Below, in pieces: positions 5,036-6,915 of a stretch of DNA of 6,915 bases. The translations under genes were made by a program, and so were the position numbers. This DNA is from Alphaproteobacteria bacterium (GTDB lineage Bacteria; Pseudomonadota; Alphaproteobacteria; RF32; CAG-239). The notes below the pieces were generated by a model. That model ran no database searches. It saw only the letters and a list, made by a program, of their open reading frames with translations, and had not been told where the DNA came from. The stretch's first letter is position 1; each line of letters begins with the position of its first letter. The stretch spans positions 1-6,915 of the forward strand of contig DPKR01000122.1 of the NCBI GenBank assembly GCA_003542415.1. The letters are read 5' to 3'.

Positions 5036-6417
5036 AAAAAATCAAAAAGAAAACAATATTGATTTTAAACATTTTTTTCTTGAGCTTGTTTGTGTATGCG
5101 TTGTGGATTTTTAAAACATCCCTGAATACTTTTAATACAAAAGCATTGATTGAAAATTCGATATTGAAGGAAAAAACTTTTAAGGCTGAAATAAAAGAAA
5201 TCAATTCTCAAAACGGTATCAAAGCTTGGCTTATGGAAGAAAACAGCGCACCGATTGTGGTAATAGATTTTTACTTTGACAGAGCAGGCTTTACATTTGA
5301 AAACAAAGACAAAACAGGTTTAACAATGCTTGTTGCTCAAATGCTAAGCCAAGGTGCCGGAAAATGGGATAGGCAAGCATATCACAATTTGTTGGAAGAA
5401 AACGCCATCAACATAGATTTTGAAGCGCATGATGATGTTTTTGAAATATCAATGCAAACGCCAACACAAAACATAGATATTGCAACAGATGTGTTAAAAG
5501 CTGTCTTTCAAGCACCTCATTTTGCTTCTAAACATTTGGAAATAACCAAACGCAAGCAAATAGAGGCTATTAAAGTAAAAAATGAGAAGCCTCAAAGTGT
5601 TTTAAACACTGCGTTTCAAAAAAAGTTTTATGGAGAGCATCCAAAGGCAAGAGATCCGCTTGGAACAAAAGAAACCGTTCAAAAGATTTCAACAAATGAT
5701 TTGAAAAATTTTGTTAAAGAGCATTTTGTTTCAAACAAATTGGTTGTATCTGTTGCCGGCAATATATCACAAGTAAAAGCGGCTGAATTGATTGATGATT
5801 TGTTCGCGAATTTGCCAAATCTGAAAAATGCGGATGAATTGCCGAAATTGGTTGCAAATTATCATTTTGAAGAAGAAAATATTGAACGAAAAATGCCACA
5901 AGTTTTAAGTGTTTTTGTGGCAGAAGGAACAACACGGTTATCTCCTGATTTTTATCCGCTTTATATTGCAAACGAAATTTTCGGAGGCTCCGGTTTATCT
6001 TCAAGGCTCAATTTGATTGCACGCGAAAAAGAAGGATTGACTTATGGAGCATACACTTATTTAGATACACAAAAAGATGCACCAAGCATTAAAGGAGGCT
6101 TTGCAACTTCAAAACAAAACTATACAAGAATGAGAGAAATTTTATTTCAAGAGTGGCAGAAAATGGCAGAGTTCGGCGTGAGTGAAGATGAATTTCAAGC
6201 CATCAAAAACAATATGCTCACCTCGTTTAATTTGAGGTTTACTTCGCTTAGCGATATTGCATCGCAACTTTTATATATGCAAAAGGAAAACTTAGGCATA
6301 GACTTTTTGCAAAAACGGAACGATTATGTTCAAAAAGTGACGCTTGATGAAGTCAATGCGGCAGCTAAAAAATATTTTAAGAATATACCATCGATTTTAA
6401 CAATCGGGAACAACTAA
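5032..6417 (+). CDS. M16-family peptidase-like protein, non-catalytic partner subunit
   Basis: This 461-aa protein has the two-domain M16 fold but no zinc site. The position of HxxEH is occupied by LTMLVAQML (about 98-106), and no histidine is available there. The C-terminal domain is well preserved, with FGGSGLSSRLNLIAREKEGLTYGAYTYL-type sequence (317-344) including the Arg331/Tyr338 pair that binds substrate in active M16 enzymes. The N-terminus is a lysine-rich stretch followed by a hydrophobic helix (8-28), either an uncleaved membrane anchor or a signal peptide. Its start overlaps the stop of the catalytic M16 gene (ATGA), and GAGGAGG at 5021-5027 supports it. It therefore resembles the alpha-type subunit of a heterodimeric M16 enzyme, comparable in principle to mitochondrial processing peptidase. 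The heterodimer is inferred from complementary motifs, not shown. Confidence 0.94.
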   Translation: MKKIKKKTILILNIFFLSLFVYALWIFKTSLNTFNTKALIENSILKEKTFKAEIKEINSQNGIKAWLMEENSAPIVVIDFYFDRAGFTFENKDKTGLTMLVAQMLSQGAGKWDRQAYHNLLEENAINIDFEAHDDVFEISMQTPTQNIDIATDVLKAVFQAPHFASKHLEITKRKQIEAIKVKNEKPQSVLNTAFQKKFYGEHPKARDPLGTKETVQKISTNDLKNFVKEHFVSNKLVVSVAGNISQVKAAELIDDLFANLPNLKNADELPKLVANYHFEEENIERKMPQVLSVFVAEGTTRLSPDFYPLYIANEIFGGSGLSSRLNLIAREKEGLTYGAYTYLDTQKDAPSIKGGFATSKQNYTRMREILFQEWQKMAEFGVSEDEFQAIKNNMLTSFNLRFTSLSDIASQLLYMQKENLGIDFLQKRNDYVQKVTLDEVNAAAKKYFKNIPSILTIGNN

Positions 6418-6433
6418 AGGAGAAATAATACAA

Positions 6434-6915
6434 ATGTTTAAATCAGATAAAAATAATACAAAAGCATGGAAAAAACTTACAAGCGAATATAAACGTTTCA
6501 AAAAAGTTCAAATGCGTGATCTGTTTGAAAAAGATGAAAAACGTGCGCAAAAATACACCTTAGAACTTGATGATTTAACTTTTGATTATTCAAAAAACAG
6601 ATTTGATGAAAATGTTTTAGAGGCTTTGCTCAACTTGGCTAAAGAGCGCGGTGTGGAGCAAAAGCGCGATGCCATGTTTGAGGGCACAAAAATCAATTCA
6701 ACCGAAAACAGGGCTGTTTTGCACACAGCTTTGAGAAACCGCTCAAACAAAGCCATTAAAGTTGATAACAAAAATGTGATGCCTCAAATCAAAGAAGTGC
6801 TCGCAAAAATGAAAAAGTTTTCGGATGCCGTGAGATACGGGCAGTTTAAAGGCTATACCGGTAAAAAGCTTACAAACATTGTCAATATCGGTATCGGCGG
6901 TTCTGATTTGGGACC
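6434..6915 (+). CDS. pgi: Glucose-6-phosphate isomerase, N-terminal part (3' end outside window)
   Basis: The ORF starts at ATG 6434 and is open to the edge, giving 160 full codons of a protein usually about 540-550 aa. It interconverts glucose-6-phosphate and fructose-6-phosphate in the cytoplasm (glycolysis and gluconeogenesis). The sequence follows the long bacterial form closely: DYSKNRFDENVLEALLNLA (51-69), MFEGTKINSTENRAVLHTAL (81-100), the RNRSN segment, GQFKGYTGKKLTNIVNIGIG (136-155) and then GSDLG at the sugar-phosphate site. The start is supported by AAGGAG at 6417-6422, which begins at the last base of the upstream stop, with an 11-nt gap to ATG. The intergenic gap is 16 nt, so it is probably the last or near-last gene of the lspA operon, although it has no obvious link to envelope proteolysis. 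Confidence 0.96.
   Translation, partial: MFKSDKNNTKAWKKLTSEYKRFKKVQMRDLFEKDEKRAQKYTLELDDLTFDYSKNRFDENVLEALLNLAKERGVEQKRDAMFEGTKINSTENRAVLHTALRNRSNKAIKVDNKNVMPQIKEVLAKMKKFSDAVRYGQFKGYTGKKLTNIVNIGIGGSDLG

Noticed and set aside
4866..5204. 112-aa minus-strand ORF
   Set aside because: Antisense to the junction of the two M16 genes, both of which have clear family motifs. Its hydrophobic runs mirror the lysine-rich and A/T-rich coding strand.
5714..6004. 96-aa minus-strand ORF inside the second M16 gene
   Set aside because: Shadow of a well-supported coding frame. Composition is random-like with no motif.

Overview
The window looks like chromosomal DNA from a low-G+C, anaerobic or microaerobic alphaproteobacterium. 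This is inference from gene content and order. The order lspA, short DUF3035/BamF-like lipoprotein, two M16 peptidases, pgi is the kind found in Alphaproteobacteria. A pyruvate:ferredoxin (flavodoxin) oxidoreductase suggests anaerobic pyruvate oxidation. Codon use is A/T-rich except in the oxidoreductase, which looks more G/C-rich, as a highly expressed gene might. No phage, transposase or CRISPR sequence was recognised.

Layout. Positions 1-1083 (+) hold the C-terminal third of NifJ/PFOR, ending at a strong hairpin terminator (1130-1163). Positions 1084-1873 contain no well-known gene and form the least explained part. They hold a near-identical pair of G+C-rich hairpins (1177-1199 and 1459-1480), a possible 39-codon ORF starting with GTG (1259-1378, +), a run of small hairpins ending in an intrinsic terminator (1359-1490, a candidate structured RNA), a small single-pass membrane protein gene on the minus strand (1469-1720), and an A/T-rich promoter region. 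A tRNA-Leu with anticodon GAG lies at 1874-1959, followed 53 nt later by a CorA-family divalent cation transporter gene (2013-2966).

After a terminator (2970-3006) and a likely promoter (-10 at 3021-3026), a compact operon runs to the right edge: lspA (lipoprotein signal peptidase), a 53-aa lipoprotein overlapping it by 4 nt, two envelope M16 zinc-peptidase family proteins overlapping each other by 4 nt, and the start of pgi (glucose-6-phosphate isomerase). The two M16 proteins are complementary: the first keeps the HxxEH zinc site but lacks the C-domain R/Y pair, and the second lacks HxxEH but keeps R/Y. They therefore probably work as a heterodimer. LspA is expected to process the lipoprotein encoded next to it, so most of the operon concerns envelope biogenesis and proteolysis, with pgi as a metabolic passenger.

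Most of the window is ordinary core genome. The best candidate for something undescribed is the hairpin-rich cassette at 1177-1490.
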